A DNA stretch of 64,000 bases from Anaerolineales bacterium (GCA_019187665.1 JABARH010000004.1:186001-250000), one strand, 5' to 3'. Counted from the stretch's first letter, positions 16,138 to 25,776 are shown. Notes: a model not told the origin generated them from the letters alone. Made by a program: numbers and translations.

Positions 16138-17820
16138 ATGACTAAAAAAGCAGCAATTTACGCTCGTGTTTCGACAGATGATCAAGCTGACAAAGGATAC
16201 AGCCTGCCAAGCCAGTTGGATGGTTGTCGGCAGTATATCGATCAATTGGGGTACTCAATTGTGGCTGAATTCAAAGAAGACAATAGTGGCGCCATTCCCG
16301 TTACAGATCGACCACAAGGGAAGCGTCTGGCAGAAATGGTGAAGTTTCGTGAGGTGGATGCCGTAGTTGTACATCAGGTGGATCGCCTGTCGCGTGACAT
16401 CGTAGACCTACTTGCCACAGTCCGAAACTGGCTTCGTGCGGGAGTTGAAGTATATGCTCTTGATGTTGGGAAGATCGAAAGTGAATTGGATATTGTTCTC
16501 GTCATTAAGGGATGGCAGGGCAGTGATGAACGAAAGAAAATCAGGGAACGTTCCATGCGTGGAAAAAGAGCCAAAGCGCGTGCCGGCCGAGTAATTGGTT
16601 CACGAGCGCCGTATGGTTACGATCACATTCGTGATGAGAATGGGAAGATTGTGAATTTTGAACCTCTTGAAGACGAAGCCAAAATTGTGCAATTGATCTA
16701 TAAGTGGTATGTTTACGGAGACGAATCCGGTCAGCGCCTTGCGGCGGGAAGGATTGCGAAACGCCTTTCTGAAATGCACATTCCTACTCCGGGAGAAACG
16801 AACCCCGGATATCATCGTACTCGAGGGAAAGGAATGTGGCATGCTTATACTGTTCTTTCCATTATTGAGCGAGAGACATACGCTGGGATCTGGCGATTTG
16901 GGGTTCGTATTGGTCCAACTCGTAATCAACGCCCAAAAGAGGAATGGATTGAGATTGAGGTTCCCGCTCTCGTTGATCGTGAAACTTGGGAAATAGCACA
17001 GGAACTAAAAGGACAGAACAAAATATTTTCACGACGTAACAAAAAATACAATTATCTCTTGAGCGGCTTAATTCGGTGTGTCTGCGGAAGAGCGATGAGC
17101 GGTGAGTTCTTTAGCGATCACCAGTACTACACTTGTTCCTGGCGAAATAATCACCATGTCCACTTGGAGGAGAGAACGTGCAAGGCACGTTCGGTCCGTG
17201 CTGATGCTATCGATGCGGATGTTTGGGAAAGCATACTTGACCTCTTTGGAGATCTTGAAAAATTGGAAATGCAATTACGGATTGCTCAACAAGAGGAATT
17301 GGCGGCCTTGGACCCAAAACTCGAAGAATTGAATGCGATACAGGCTATGATCGCTCAGACGGAGGTAGACGCTGAGGAGATTGGACAGGCTCTGAAACGC
17401 GCAACCGGGCTGGTGGCAAAAAGCTTGGAGCAGAACATGAACGAAGTAAATCAGAGATATGACGCTTTGTGCAAGCGACAGGAAACCTTACAAACGGAAT
17501 TAAACGTTACTCAGTTGACGGATGACACTATTCAGGATTTGATCGAATTCGCACAAGATGTTTTTGTAGGAATAGAGAATGCTGATTTTCACACTAAAAG
17601 GCGCAACCTTGAAATGCTGAAAGTTCGCGTTGAAGTCAATAATGGGATGTTCAAAATTGACAGTTTGGCTGGGCAAATATCTGGAGAGATACGCAAGTTG
17701 CCAAAGGCTAATAGATACAGTGGTGGTTCTGGTGGTGGAGGTGTGACAAACTCGCATTCACGAGGCAGAGGCCTTCCCGGATTCCGCTTTCTCGCACGGC
17801 AGTTTCAACATCGGGCGTGA
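16138..17820 (+). CDS. Large serine recombinase (integrase)
   Basis: A 560-residue recombinase. The N-terminal resolvase domain (1-140) has the nucleophile in YARVSTDDQ (Ser12) and the [10 protein letters not shown] motif; a Recombinase domain follows (about 165-290), then a zinc ribbon with CVCGRAM, YYTC and CKAR (about 307-355), and a coiled coil (about 375-460). It inserts and excises the element. After a GGSGGGG run the last 22 residues are encoded by host DNA antisense to the disrupted yjbQ gene, so the C-terminus differs from that in the circular form. GGAG precedes the ATG. Confidence 0.9.
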   Translation: MTKKAAIYARVSTDDQADKGYSLPSQLDGCRQYIDQLGYSIVAEFKEDNSGAIPVTDRPQGKRLAEMVKFREVDAVVVHQVDRLSRDIVDLLATVRNWLRAGVEVYALDVGKIESELDIVLVIKGWQGSDERKKIRERSMRGKRAKARAGRVIGSRAPYGYDHIRDENGKIVNFEPLEDEAKIVQLIYKWYVYGDESGQRLAAGRIAKRLSEMHIPTPGETNPGYHRTRGKGMWHAYTVLSIIERETYAGIWRFGVRIGPTRNQRPKEEWIEIEVPALVDRETWEIAQELKGQNKIFSRRNKKYNYLLSGLIRCVCGRAMSGEFFSDHQYYTCSWRNNHHVHLEERTCKARSVRADAIDADVWESILDLFGDLEKLEMQLRIAQQEELAALDPKLEELNAIQAMIAQTEVDAEEIGQALKRATGLVAKSLEQNMNEVNQRYDALCKRQETLQTELNVTQLTDDTIQDLIEFAQDVFVGIENADFHTKRRNLEMLKVRVEVNNGMFKIDSLAGQISGEIRKLPKANRYSGGSGGGGVTNSHSRGRGLPGFRFLARQFQHRA

Positions 17821-17881
17821 TGTTGAGGAACGCGCGGCGGGAGGGGATGTTGAACCAGAGTTCTTTGCGGTAGGATTTCAT
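17708..17881 (-). pseudogene. yjbQ: YjbQ/UPF0047 gene, 5' part, cut by element integration
   Basis: From the ATG at 17881 the frame reads [20 protein letters not shown] and continues to EGLCLVNA (codon 43), the start of the YjbQ (UPF0047, secondary thiamine-phosphate synthase type) family. The family continues with MHITASVF; here it turns into unrelated [14 protein letters not shown] and stops. AAGGA precedes the ATG. The gene is in line with the NlpC/P60 and M20 genes, so it probably ended their operon before the element went in. Confidence 0.8.
17745..17760. other. Right attachment junction of the integrative element
   Basis: yjbQ codons match up to 17753 (codon 43, Ala) and are lost beyond it. 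The recombinase gene crosses this point. The exact core cannot be fixed without the left junction. Confidence 0.55.
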
Positions 17882-17950
17882 GCTTTCCTTCTTATCGCAA
17901 CGATCGTCTCGGCGCCCTTGAAACCCGCCCCGACGACTCGACCGTCGAAC

Positions 17951-18991
17951 TTACCTCAAAAAACTGCCCGCGCCGAGATAGCTCTCGCGCAGATAGTGGG
18001 CTTGCTGCAAATCGTCCACGTACACGCCGTTGTGCGTGCGCGACGAATGGATCACCGTCCAGCCGCCGAGGCTGATTCCCACGTGAGTCACTTTGCGCTG
18101 TTCGCCGCCCTCGCCGAAGAAGAATAAATCGCCCGCTTCGTGCGGTTCCTCCACCAAATACGACGCCTCGAACTGCATGTCCGCGTCGCGCGGAATTTCG
18201 ATTCCGATCCAGCGGTGAAGCAGCTGCGCGAAACCTGAGCAATCCATCCCGTTGCCGCTCACGCCGCCCCACAGATACGGCACACCGGTCATGCGTTGCG
18301 CGTCGGCGATCAACGTTGTCCGTTTCGCATCCAGTGTTTGCGGAAGGTCTGCGAGCGCGCGCAGGTGGATGGACTGCACCCAACCGGACTTGTTTGCCTC
18401 GACGCGCGACCACGTTCCACGACTCTCTGTCACCGTTGCGCGCGTGCCGCAGACGAGGCGGGTGAGGACATCACTGGCTGAGTCTGCCTGCGCGCGGAGT
18501 TCGATCGCAGGCGCCAGCACGAGATGAGTCGCGGCGGGCGCGGGACCGTCCTGCATGTAGGGCGAATATGCCCAGCCCAGGTAGCCGTCGCGTTGGCGGA
18601 CGAACGCCCAGCGACCCTCTTCGCATAAAATGTCGAGTTCGCTCCCGAAGGTCAGTTCACTGGCGAGCGGCACGCTGAAGGTCGGTTTTTCGTAGAGACC
18701 CGTCAGGTTGGTGGCGATGTGACGGCGCGGCAGGTTTGGGCGGTTGAGCACGGTTAGCGAGGAGGTGTCCGCTTTGTGGTCGGAGAAGAGGCGGCGCAGT
18801 TCGTCGCATTGACTCTCGTCCAGGACGCGTCCCTCAAGGGCGATGATTCCGTCTGCAAGGCTGGCGATGCGTACATCAAAGACGGAGAGGCGGCTGTCGA
18901 AGCGCGCGGCGTAATCGGCGAGCATGTGCTGAATATCAGTCATGGTTTGGCTGTCAACGATGTGATGGGGTTGTTGTTCGCCGGCGGGCAT
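17951..18991 (-). CDS. NlpC/P60 cysteine peptidase with SH3 domains
   Basis: A 346-residue cell-wall peptidase. The N-terminal part is mixed; two SH3-like regions follow (WAFVRQRDGYLGWAYSPYMQ and GTWSRVEANKSGWVQSIHL), then an NlpC/P60 domain with catalytic Cys in GMDCSGFAQLL and His in VTHVGI, and a further His in VIHSSR. It should cut peptide stems of peptidoglycan (gamma-D-Glu bonds in relatives). No signal peptide is evident. The start is uncertain: ATG at 18991 (GGAG 12 bases upstream), TTG at 19024 overlapping the M20 gene, or ATG at 18944. Confidence 0.85.
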   Translation of the reverse strand: MPAGEQQPHHIVDSQTMTDIQHMLADYAARFDSRLSVFDVRIASLADGIIALEGRVLDESQCDELRRLFSDHKADTSSLTVLNRPNLPRRHIATNLTGLYEKPTFSVPLASELTFGSELDILCEEGRWAFVRQRDGYLGWAYSPYMQDGPAPAATHLVLAPAIELRAQADSASDVLTRLVCGTRATVTESRGTWSRVEANKSGWVQSIHLRALADLPQTLDAKRTTLIADAQRMTGVPYLWGGVSGNGMDCSGFAQLLHRWIGIEIPRDADMQFEASYLVEEPHEAGDLFFFGEGGEQRKVTHVGISLGGWTVIHSSRTHNGVYVDDLQQAHYLRESYLGAGSFLR

Positions 18992-19013
18992 CGCTTGTAT
19001 CTGTCTCCGTAAA

Positions 19014-20369
19014 TTATTTTCCAAATTCTCTCACCACTCTCGCCATGTGACGCGCGTGTTTGAGATACAGATCAATCCGAATATTCTCATTCGGCGCGTG
19101 GGCGCGGGTGTCGGGGTAACCGAGTCCTGCTGTGGCGACGGGGAGTCCCAGATCGTGGACGAAGGGATGGTTGGGTCCCGAGCCGCCGACCATTGGTACA
19201 AGCGACATCGGTTTGTCGTAGATATCCTTCGCCGCGTCCACAACCAATTTGATGAAGGGATGATCCGGGTCGGTGCGGGCGGGGGCGTCGCCGCCGAGGT
19301 CGGTGATCTTCACGTCCGTGAACCCATGCGCGTCGAGGTGGGCGCGCAGTTTGCGGAGGATGTCGGCCGGATCCTGGTCCGGGATGAGGCGGAAGTCCAC
19401 TTTGGCGGAGGCGCGCGCAGGCAGGACGGTCTTCGAGCCGGGACCTTGATATCCGCTGGTCAGTCCGCAAATGGTGCAAGTGGGAGAGAAGACTTCTTCC
19501 ACTTTAAGTTCGTTCCCGCCTTTGAGTCCTTTGATGAAATATGGCACGCCGTAACGCTCGCGGTATTCGTCCGCGACATCGGGCAGCGCCGCGAAGAGTT
19601 CGCGGTCGCGCGCGGAGGGCGGCTGGATATTGTCGTAGAAACCGGGGATGAGGATTCTTTCGTCCACGCCCTTGAGCGTGTTGAGCGCCCAGATTAATCG
19701 CCATGCCGCGTTCGGGAAGATGCTCCCACCGAGACCGGAGTGAACGTCGGTGGAGAGTAAATCCACAGTGAGTTCCACGTATTGAATGCCGCGCAAGCCA
19801 AGATATTGCATAGGCGCGTCGGTGTGGTCCACGCCGCCAAATTCCCACACGCACGCATCAGACTTGAGAATGTCTTTGTGACCAGTGACGAACGCGAGCA
19901 TGTTCACGCTGGCGGTTTCCTCTTCGCCTTCCACGATGAACTTCACATTGCAAGGCAGGTCGCCTTCGGCCAGCAAGGCATCGAGCGCGAAGAGACGCGC
20001 CGTGAGATGTCCTTTGTCGTCGCTGATGCCGCGCCCGTACATTTTTCCGTCGCGGATCTGCGGCTCGAACGGCGGCGACTCCCACAATTCCAGCGGTTCG
20101 GGCGGCTGGACGTCGTAGTGGTTGTAGAAAAGAATCGTCTTGTCGCTTTTGCCTTTGCGTTCGGCGGTGACGATTGGCGCGCCGGGCGTCTGATGGATCG
20201 TCGGGGTGAATCCGCGCGCCCGCAGCATGTCCGCGACCATGGCGGCGGCTTCGTGCAGTCCAAGTTTCTGCGCGGAGATGCTGGGTTGCGCGACGAAGCG
20301 TCCCAGTTCATCCAGACTCTGGTCGAGATTCGATTCGAGGTAAGCGTCAACTTTCGAATAATCGGTCAT
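19014..20369 (-). CDS. M20-family dipeptidase
   Basis: A 451-residue zinc peptidase. Metal and catalytic motifs are in order: FYNHYDVQPP (metal His and catalytic Asp), GRGISDDKG (bridging Asp), VEGEEETAS (catalytic and metal Glu), with the dimerisation domain in the middle (STDVHSGLGGS) and GGSGPNHPF near the end. It fits the carnosinase/PGP dipeptidase branch, cytoplasmic, about the usual length. It lies upstream of the NlpC/P60 gene, so the pair may recycle wall-derived peptides. Confidence 0.9.
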   Translation of the reverse strand: MTDYSKVDAYLESNLDQSLDELGRFVAQPSISAQKLGLHEAAAMVADMLRARGFTPTIHQTPGAPIVTAERKGKSDKTILFYNHYDVQPPEPLELWESPPFEPQIRDGKMYGRGISDDKGHLTARLFALDALLAEGDLPCNVKFIVEGEEETASVNMLAFVTGHKDILKSDACVWEFGGVDHTDAPMQYLGLRGIQYVELTVDLLSTDVHSGLGGSIFPNAAWRLIWALNTLKGVDERILIPGFYDNIQPPSARDRELFAALPDVADEYRERYGVPYFIKGLKGGNELKVEEVFSPTCTICGLTSGYQGPGSKTVLPARASAKVDFRLIPDQDPADILRKLRAHLDAHGFTDVKITDLGGDAPARTDPDHPFIKLVVDAAKDIYDKPMSLVPMVGGSGPNHPFVHDLGLPVATAGLGYPDTRAHAPNENIRIDLYLKHARHMARVVREFGK

Positions 20370-20429
20370 GTGACTCTCCTGAGTGTAATAGGCGGTCTCT
20401 ACCGCCGTTGATGCGCCAGAGGGCGCATG

Positions 20430-21014
20430 CTACTCACCAAACATCCAATCCAGCGACGCGCTCCCCGCATAAGCGAACGCCGTCATTTTGATCAGTTGTC
20501 CGATCCAGCACGCGAGCAGAAATTTCCACAGCGGGATCTTGAGAATCCCTGCAGCGATTCCGGCGAGGTCGAAAAAAGGATTCGGCACCGCGCTGAGCGC
20601 CAGCACTGCCAGCGCGCCCCATCTCTGGACCCAGGGCTGGATGCGCGCGAACGCAGTTGTATTCTCCACCACAGCCTGACCGCTGAACCCCGCAATGTAC
20701 CCGCTTAGCTCGCCGAGTGCGCCGCCCGTCCCCGCCGCGAGACCGACCCCCAGCGGGTGAAAGACGCTTCCCATCGCAAAGACCACCGCCACGCCCGGCG
20801 CGGGCAAAAAGATGGTCGCATTGGCGAGCAGGGCGATCAAAAAAATACCGGGATAACCAAACGCCGCGAATTCTTCCACATGCTCGCGAATCGAAAACAC
20901 GTACACGCTTATTGCAATCACAACCAGCACTGCGATTACGCGGAGGATGGCTGTGCGCGTCTTTTCGCCGCTGGAAATTGACTTGCTCTGTGTATCGCGG
21001 AGTTCTTCTTTCAT
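20430..21014 (-). CDS. VTT-domain (DedA/YqaA-like) membrane protein
   Basis: A 194-residue membrane protein with about five hydrophobic segments and the VTT/SNARE-associated core: GYPGIFLIALLANATIFLPAPG, GAALGELSGY-like (GGALGELSGYIAGFSG) and ALSAVPNPFFDLAGIAAG. The family moves lipids or ions in the inner membrane (DedA). The cytoplasmic N-terminus is basic and polar. Followed upstream by a palindromic repeat. Confidence 0.8.
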   Translation of the reverse strand: MKEELRDTQSKSISSGEKTRTAILRVIAVLVVIAISVYVFSIREHVEEFAAFGYPGIFLIALLANATIFLPAPGVAVVFAMGSVFHPLGVGLAAGTGGALGELSGYIAGFSGQAVVENTTAFARIQPWVQRWGALAVLALSAVPNPFFDLAGIAAGILKIPLWKFLLACWIGQLIKMTAFAYAGSASLDWMFGE

Positions 21015-21041
21015 AATTCTGAATTCAGAATTCTGAATTAT
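21015..21041. repeat. AATTCTGAATT palindromic repeat
   Basis: Perfect 9-bp arms around 21023/21024 with further overlapping symmetry to 21041. A 22-bp core is shared with the palindrome at 61547-61584. Confidence 0.6.
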
Positions 21042-21045
21042 GAAA

Positions 21046-21555
21046 CTATCCCTCGACGATCTCGATGCGGACGATCTTCACTGCGGGAGCGTTGCGATTG
21101 CTCGGGTCACGCGGCGGGATGGACATTAACACATCTTCGCCTTCGATCACCTGACCAAAGACGCTGTGCTTGTCATCGAGATGAGGAGTTGCGCGATGGG
21201 TGATGAAGAATTGCGAACCGTTCGTGCCGGGTCCTGCGTTCGCCATCGAAAGGATGCCGCGTTTGTTGTGCCGCAAAGACGGATGGAATTCATCCTCGAA
21301 TCGGTAACCCGGTCCACCGGAGCCAATGCCGGTCGGGTCGCCGCCCTGCGCCATGAAATCCGCGATGACGCGGTGGAAGATGATTCCTTCATAGAATCCC
21401 TGGCGGGAGAGGAAGACGAAACTGTTGACGGTTTTGGGCGCCTTATCCGCGAAGAGTTCGATGACGATCGTGCCTTTGTCCGTTTCCATGCGTGCGGTGT
21501 ATTTCTTCTGCGGGTCAATTTCCATCGCGGGCGGGGTTTTCCATTGCAGTGCCAT
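21046..21555 (-). CDS. Cyclophilin-type peptidyl-prolyl isomerase
   Basis: A 169-residue cyclophilin: [53 protein letters not shown] split over the active face, and [15 protein letters not shown]. No signal peptide, so cytoplasmic. It speeds proline cis-trans isomerisation during folding. AAGGAG lies before the ATG. It follows udk across a heptamer/octamer array. Confidence 0.95.
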   Translation of the reverse strand: MALQWKTPPAMEIDPQKKYTARMETDKGTIVIELFADKAPKTVNSFVFLSRQGFYEGIIFHRVIADFMAQGGDPTGIGSGGPGYRFEDEFHPSLRHNKRGILSMANAGPGTNGSQFFITHRATPHLDDKHSVFGQVIEGEDVLMSIPPRDPSNRNAPAVKIVRIEIVEG

Positions 21556-21594
21556 TTGTAATCTCCTTTTGAGTTTGGTTTGAGGCTGTTAGCC

Positions 21595-21668
21595 ATTGGC
21601 TATTGGCTATTGGCTATTGGCTGTTGGCTTTTGACTACCTAACTATGCGACTATCCAACCACGTGACT
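21595..21668 (-). repeat. Heptamer-to-octamer tandem array between udk and cyclophilin gene
   Basis: Six 7-bp units (ATTGGCT four times, GTTGGCT, TTTGACT; 21595-21636) are followed by four 8-bp units (ACCTAACT, ATGCGACT, ATCCAACC, ACGTGACT; 21637-21668). The udk stop codon (21667-21669) begins inside the last unit. Confidence 0.8.
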
Positions 21669-22290
21669 ATTTCAACAACGCCTCGACACGCGCCACCACC
21701 ATGTCCAGCGCGGCGACGTTCAGTCCGCCTTCGGGAATGATCACGTCCGCGTAACGCTTGGATGGTTCAACGAATTCGAGGTGCATCGGCCGGACCGTGG
21801 CGAGGTATTGCTTCACAACCATCTCCTCGGTGCGTCCGCGTTCGGCGATGTCGCGTTGCAGGCGGCGGATGAAGCGCAGGTCCGAGTCGGTATCCACGAA
21901 AATTTTCACGTCGCAGATCTCACGCAGGGCTGGCTCGACAAAAATAAGGATGCCCTCGATCAAGATGACCGCACGAGGTTGGACGGTGAACGACTGCTTT
22001 GTGCGACTGTGTGTCGCGAAATCATAGATCGGTAACTCAACCGCCTCGCCGTTCTTGAGTTGTTCGATATGGCGGATCATCAACTCCGACTCGAGTGAAT
22101 TGGGATGATCAAAGTTGACCGCCGCACGCTGGACGGGAGGCAATCCGCTCAAGTCTTTGTAGTAGGCGTCGTGTTGTAAAAAAGCGATGCGGTCGGGTCC
22201 AACGCGCTGGAGGATCTCCTGCGCCACAGTGGTCTTGCCGGAACCCGACCCGCCCGCGATCCCGATGACGAGAGGCGCGCTGTGTGTCAT
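21667..22290 (-). CDS. udk: Uridine kinase
   Basis: A 207-residue kinase that phosphorylates uridine and cytidine in pyrimidine salvage. Walker A is GGSGSGKTT (about 13-21); DAYYKDLS, NFDHPNSLE and YDFATHSR are family signatures for nucleoside binding. The length is standard. With tdk and hpt later in the window it adds to the salvage set. Confidence 0.95.
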   Translation of the reverse strand: MTHSAPLVIGIAGGSGSGKTTVAQEILQRVGPDRIAFLQHDAYYKDLSGLPPVQRAAVNFDHPNSLESELMIRHIEQLKNGEAVELPIYDFATHSRTKQSFTVQPRAVILIEGILIFVEPALREICDVKIFVDTDSDLRFIRRLQRDIAERGRTEEMVVKQYLATVRPMHLEFVEPSKRYADVIIPEGGLNVAALDMVVARVEALLK

Positions 22291-22326
22291 GCCTCGATTA
22301 TAAAAGAAACCGGGGCGCTTTGAGAA

Positions 22327-23181
22327 TCACATCCCCGCCATGTATGCCAGCCCGACCGTGCCTGGACCCGCGTGGTTGCCGACCACCGGGCTGACTTCGG
22401 TCAGCAGAGACTCGACCGGGTTAAGCAAGTTCGACGCGCGCTCCAGAACATCCCGCGCTTCGGCGAGCGCGTTGGCATGCAGGGTCGCGAGATGGATCGG
22501 AGATTTGCCCCGGCACTCTTCCGCCACAAGTTCGATCACGCGCTCCACCGCCTTGCCTTTCGTGCGGATGCGCTCCACCGCTTCTACGCGTCCGTCTTGC
22601 AGAGCCAGTACCGGCTTCATATTCAGCGCCGTGCCGAGCAGGCGTTGCGCCCCACCGATCCGCCCGCCGCGATGCAGGAATTCGAGCGTATCCACCGCAA
22701 AATACACACCGGAATGGGCGCGGGCTTTTTCTGCGACCGAGACCGCCTCTTTAACATTGGCGCCGTCGGCAATCGCGCGCGCAGTGGCGAGCGCCTGGAA
22801 GCCCATCGCCATTGCAGTGGATTGACTGTCCACCAGATGGACTTTTTCCCCAGCCGCACCCATCATTTCGCCTGCCTGCATCGCGGATTGCAGCGTGCCA
22901 GAGAGTTTGGATGAAATAAAAATGCCGATCACATCCATGCCCTGCTCTACCTGCGCGCGGAATATTTTTTCCATCGTGGCGATCGAAACCTGCGATGTGG
23001 TCGGCATGACTTTGGCCGTTTTAATACGGGTATAAAATTCATCGGGTTGAATGTCAATCCCATCGTTCAGCGTCTGCCCGTCCCAGATCAACACCTGCGG
23101 GGCAACGATAATGTGATATTGACTCAACAGGTCGCGCGGCATCCAGGAAGTGCTATCGGTCACTACTGTGATATTAGACAT
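22327..23181 (-). CDS. DegV-family fatty-acid-binding protein
   Basis: A 284-residue DegV/FakB-type protein: the N-terminal VTDSTSWMP, the TSQVS stretch, IFISSKLSGT, VDSQSTAMAMG and LEFLHRGGRIGGAQ motifs are in order. The family binds fatty acids and, with FakA, feeds them to phospholipid synthesis as acyl phosphates; no fakA is in the window. It is divergent from mreB. Confidence 0.9.
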   Translation of the reverse strand: MSNITVVTDSTSWMPRDLLSQYHIIVAPQVLIWDGQTLNDGIDIQPDEFYTRIKTAKVMPTTSQVSIATMEKIFRAQVEQGMDVIGIFISSKLSGTLQSAMQAGEMMGAAGEKVHLVDSQSTAMAMGFQALATARAIADGANVKEAVSVAEKARAHSGVYFAVDTLEFLHRGGRIGGAQRLLGTALNMKPVLALQDGRVEAVERIRTKGKAVERVIELVAEECRGKSPIHLATLHANALAEARDVLERASNLLNPVESLLTEVSPVVGNHAGPGTVGLAYMAGM

Positions 23182-23266
23182 GTTTATCTCCGTGGTGGAT
23201 TGATTTTGTGTATTTTACCTCACGATGTTGTACATCCTGCTCGCGAGAGCGCCGATTCCCTCATGG

Positions 23267-23272
23267 TATAAT
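23267..23272 (+). promoter_or_regulatory. Likely -10 box for the mre operon
   Basis: TATAAT, 46 bases before the mreB start; no good -35 box is seen at the expected place. Confidence 0.45.
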
Positions 23273-23318
23273 ACCGCCGCATGAAATTTGCGTATAGACT
23301 TTCACCAAGGAGACCGGT

Positions 23319-24389
23319 TTGGCCTTCAACCCCCTCAACTGGCTTCTAGGCCTGTTTTCATTAGATATAGCGATTGACCTGGGCACCGCGAACACACTTG
23401 TCCATGTGCATGGCAAGGGTATCGTGATTAATGAACCCTCCTGGGTAACCATTGACAAGCGTTTAAGACAGCCCATCGCCATTGGTCTCGAGGCCAAGGA
23501 GATGCTTGGCCGTACGCCTGGCAATGTTGTTGCTGTTCGACCGTTGCGCGACGGGGTCATTTCGGAATTCGACGTTACCCAACAGATGCTCGATTATTTT
23601 ATCGGCAAGGTGCACGACCAGAGCGTGGTGCCGTTGCCGCGGCCGCGCGTCATCGTCGGTATTCCTACCGGCGTGACGGAGGTGGAAAAACGCGCGGTCT
23701 ACGACGCGGTCATGTCGGCTGGGGCGCGCCAGGCCTTCCTGGTCGAAGAACCGATCGCGGCCGCCCTTGGAGCGGGCCTGCCCGTGGGAGAGATTCGCGG
23801 CTCCATGGTGGTGGACATTGGCGGCGGCACAACCGAGGTCGCGGTCATGTCCAGCAGCGGGGTGGTGGTGTCGCGTTCCCTGCGCGTGGCCGGCGATGAG
23901 ATGGATGAAGATGTCGTCTCATATCTTCGCAACAAATACAACCTGTTGATCGGACAGGGGATTGCCGAACAGGTGAAATGGACGATCGGCTCGGCCTTTC
24001 CGCTGACCGTGGAAAAAACCATGGAAGTGCGCGGCCGCAACCTGGTCACAGGCCTGCCCGAAACGGTGCAGGTCTCCTCGGTGGAAATGCGCGAGGCCCT
24101 CTCCAGTTCGGTGCAGGTCATTGTGGATACCGTCCGCGACGCGCTGGACGAGATCCCGCCTGAGATCGTCGCAGACTTGATGGATGTGGGGATTTGCCTT
24201 GCAGGAGGCGGCGCTCTATTGCAGGGCCTTGCCGATCGCTTGGCGGACGAATTGAAACTGCGCGTTTGGGTGGCTGAAGACCCGCTCACCTGCGTGGTGC
24301 GCGGCGCCGGCCTGATCTTCGATGAATTCGAAAATCTCAGCCGTTATCTGGTGGGCCTGGAACGCGGCAGTACGCGCCATTCCGGCTGA
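23319..24389 (+). CDS. mreB: Rod shape-determining actin MreB
   Basis: A 356-residue bacterial actin. Phosphate loop DLGTANTLV, GIPTGVTEVEKRA, EEPIAAALGAGLP, MVVDIGGGTTEVAV and GGGALLQGL mark the ATP-binding core. It polymerises under the membrane and guides lateral wall synthesis. The start is a TTG with AAGGAGA a few bases upstream; the short hydrophobic N-terminus (LNWLLGLFSLDIAIDLG) fits membrane attachment. First gene of a long shape/division operon. Confidence 0.97.
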   Translation: MAFNPLNWLLGLFSLDIAIDLGTANTLVHVHGKGIVINEPSWVTIDKRLRQPIAIGLEAKEMLGRTPGNVVAVRPLRDGVISEFDVTQQMLDYFIGKVHDQSVVPLPRPRVIVGIPTGVTEVEKRAVYDAVMSAGARQAFLVEEPIAAALGAGLPVGEIRGSMVVDIGGGTTEVAVMSSSGVVVSRSLRVAGDEMDEDVVSYLRNKYNLLIGQGIAEQVKWTIGSAFPLTVEKTMEVRGRNLVTGLPETVQVSSVEMREALSSSVQVIVDTVRDALDEIPPEIVADLMDVGICLAGGGALLQGLADRLADELKLRVWVAEDPLTCVVRGAGLIFDEFENLSRYLVGLERGSTRHSG

Positions 24390-24426
24390 CCTTCCCCGCG
24401 GCGCGGGTCTGTTCCATAATCCCAAT

Positions 24427-25272
24427 ATGAAAAATTCACTTTCGCGCACTCTCCAGATCGCCATTCTGTTTATGGTGGTGGGGGGCATCCTGGCATTGGC
24501 ATTCGGGGGATATTTCGGGACGACTTCCACCTGGCTGACGGGTGTTCTCGTGGATATACAATCCTGGTTCTCCACGCGCTTCGTCGCCATTCAGGATTTC
24601 TTCACCGCGCCGCGCGATCTGATCCTGCTGCGTCAGCGGAACGCGGAACTCGAAAACGATGTGGCCAGCCTGCAGGCGCAAGTGATCGAATTAAAGCAAA
24701 AAGTCGCCGAGGCCGAAAACCTTGCCGCGCTGGTTTCGTATGCGCGCGCCAACCCCGAAGCGAGTTATATAGCAGCCTCCGTCATCGGGCGCGACCCCAG
24801 CCCCTTCCTGCATTACATCATCGTCAACATCGGATCCAACGACGGCATTCAACGCGGGATGCCGGTGATAAATGCCCAGGGGCTGGTGGGGCGCGTGGAC
24901 GCGGTCATCGCCGACGCGGCGCGCATCCAACTCATCACCGATCCGGCTTCCTCGGTGAACGTCCGCCTGCAAAATACGAACCTGCAGGCGGTGCTGAGCG
25001 GCTCGGTCACCGGCGACCTTTCACTCGACTTGATCCCGCAGGATGCGCTGATCGAGGAAGGCGGCGTTGTGCTTACCTCCGGGTTGGGCGGCGGCTATCC
25101 CCCAGACCTGATCATCGGGCAGATCATCAACATTCGCAAGCGCGAGGCCGACCTGTTCCAACAAGTCTTCGTTCAGCAAGTTGTGGATTTTACGCGGCTG
25201 GAGATCGTCCTGATCATCACCAATTTTCGCCCGGTCAATGTTGAGCCGTTGATCCCGGAACCCATCCCGTAA
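24427..25272 (+). CDS. mreC: Rod shape-determining protein MreC
   Basis: A 281-residue protein: short cytoplasmic start, one membrane helix (about 10-30), a coiled coil (LILLRQRNAELENDVASLQA and on, about 60-95), then the beta-rich extracytoplasmic domain with VIGRDPSPFLHYIIVNIGS and GLVGRVDAV. MreC links MreB to PBP2. The frame is open upstream into mreB, but the ATG at 24427 gives the expected N-terminus. Confidence 0.95.
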   Translation: MKNSLSRTLQIAILFMVVGGILALAFGGYFGTTSTWLTGVLVDIQSWFSTRFVAIQDFFTAPRDLILLRQRNAELENDVASLQAQVIELKQKVAEAENLAALVSYARANPEASYIAASVIGRDPSPFLHYIIVNIGSNDGIQRGMPVINAQGLVGRVDAVIADAARIQLITDPASSVNVRLQNTNLQAVLSGSVTGDLSLDLIPQDALIEEGGVVLTSGLGGGYPPDLIIGQIINIRKREADLFQQVFVQQVVDFTRLEIVLIITNFRPVNVEPLIPEPIP

Positions 25273-25275
25273 CCC

Positions 25276-25776
25276 ATGCGACACTTGATCGCGTTTCCCG
25301 TGCTGGCGCTGGCGGTCATTCTGCAGTCGGCGGTGGTTAGCCGTGTAAGCCTGCTTGGCGGGTTTGCCGATCTGCCGCTGTTGCTGGTGATCGCCTGGTC
25401 TCTGCAGGAAAATGTGGATACCGGCTGGCATTGGGCGATCGTCGCTGGCGTATTTACGATGTTCGTTTCCGCCCTCCCATGGGGCGCGCCTCTGGCCGGG
25501 TTCCTGGCGGCGGTTTTTATGGCGCGCTGGCTGCAAAGCCGCATCTGGCAGGCGCCCACGCTTGCCATGCTGGGCGTCGCCCTGCCCTCAACATTCATCG
25601 TGCATTTATTTTCCTTTGTTATCTTGAGTCTGGCGCGGAAGCCGCTGCCTTTTGTAGATTCGCTCAGTTTGATCACCCTGCCCAGCGCCTTGTTGAACAT
25701 GCTGCTGTCTGTTCCTGTGTTTTGGTTGGTGAGCGACCTTGCGCGCTGGGTTTCCCCGGTGGAGGAGGAAGAGTGA
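25276..25776 (+). CDS. mreD: Rod shape-determining protein MreD
   Basis: A 166-residue membrane protein with about five hydrophobic helices, the size and context of MreD; sequence similarity in this family is low, so position after mreC is the main support. It stabilises the elongasome. The stop overlaps the GTG of the next gene. Confidence 0.85.
   Translation: MRHLIAFPVLALAVILQSAVVSRVSLLGGFADLPLLLVIAWSLQENVDTGWHWAIVAGVFTMFVSALPWGAPLAGFLAAVFMARWLQSRIWQAPTLAMLGVALPSTFIVHLFSFVILSLARKPLPFVDSLSLITLPSALLNMLLSVPVFWLVSDLARWVSPVEEEE

Larger units (their letters stand above)
1..17753. mobile_element. Integrative element, right part; left end outside window
   Basis: The right boundary is at about 17753, where a yjbQ-type gene is cut after codon 43. 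Backbone genes lie at 9586-17820. The missing half of yjbQ is not found anywhere to the left, so the left boundary should be upstream of position 1 and the copper genes (1-9420) would be cargo. The backbone part is well supported; including the copper region is inference. Confidence 0.55.
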
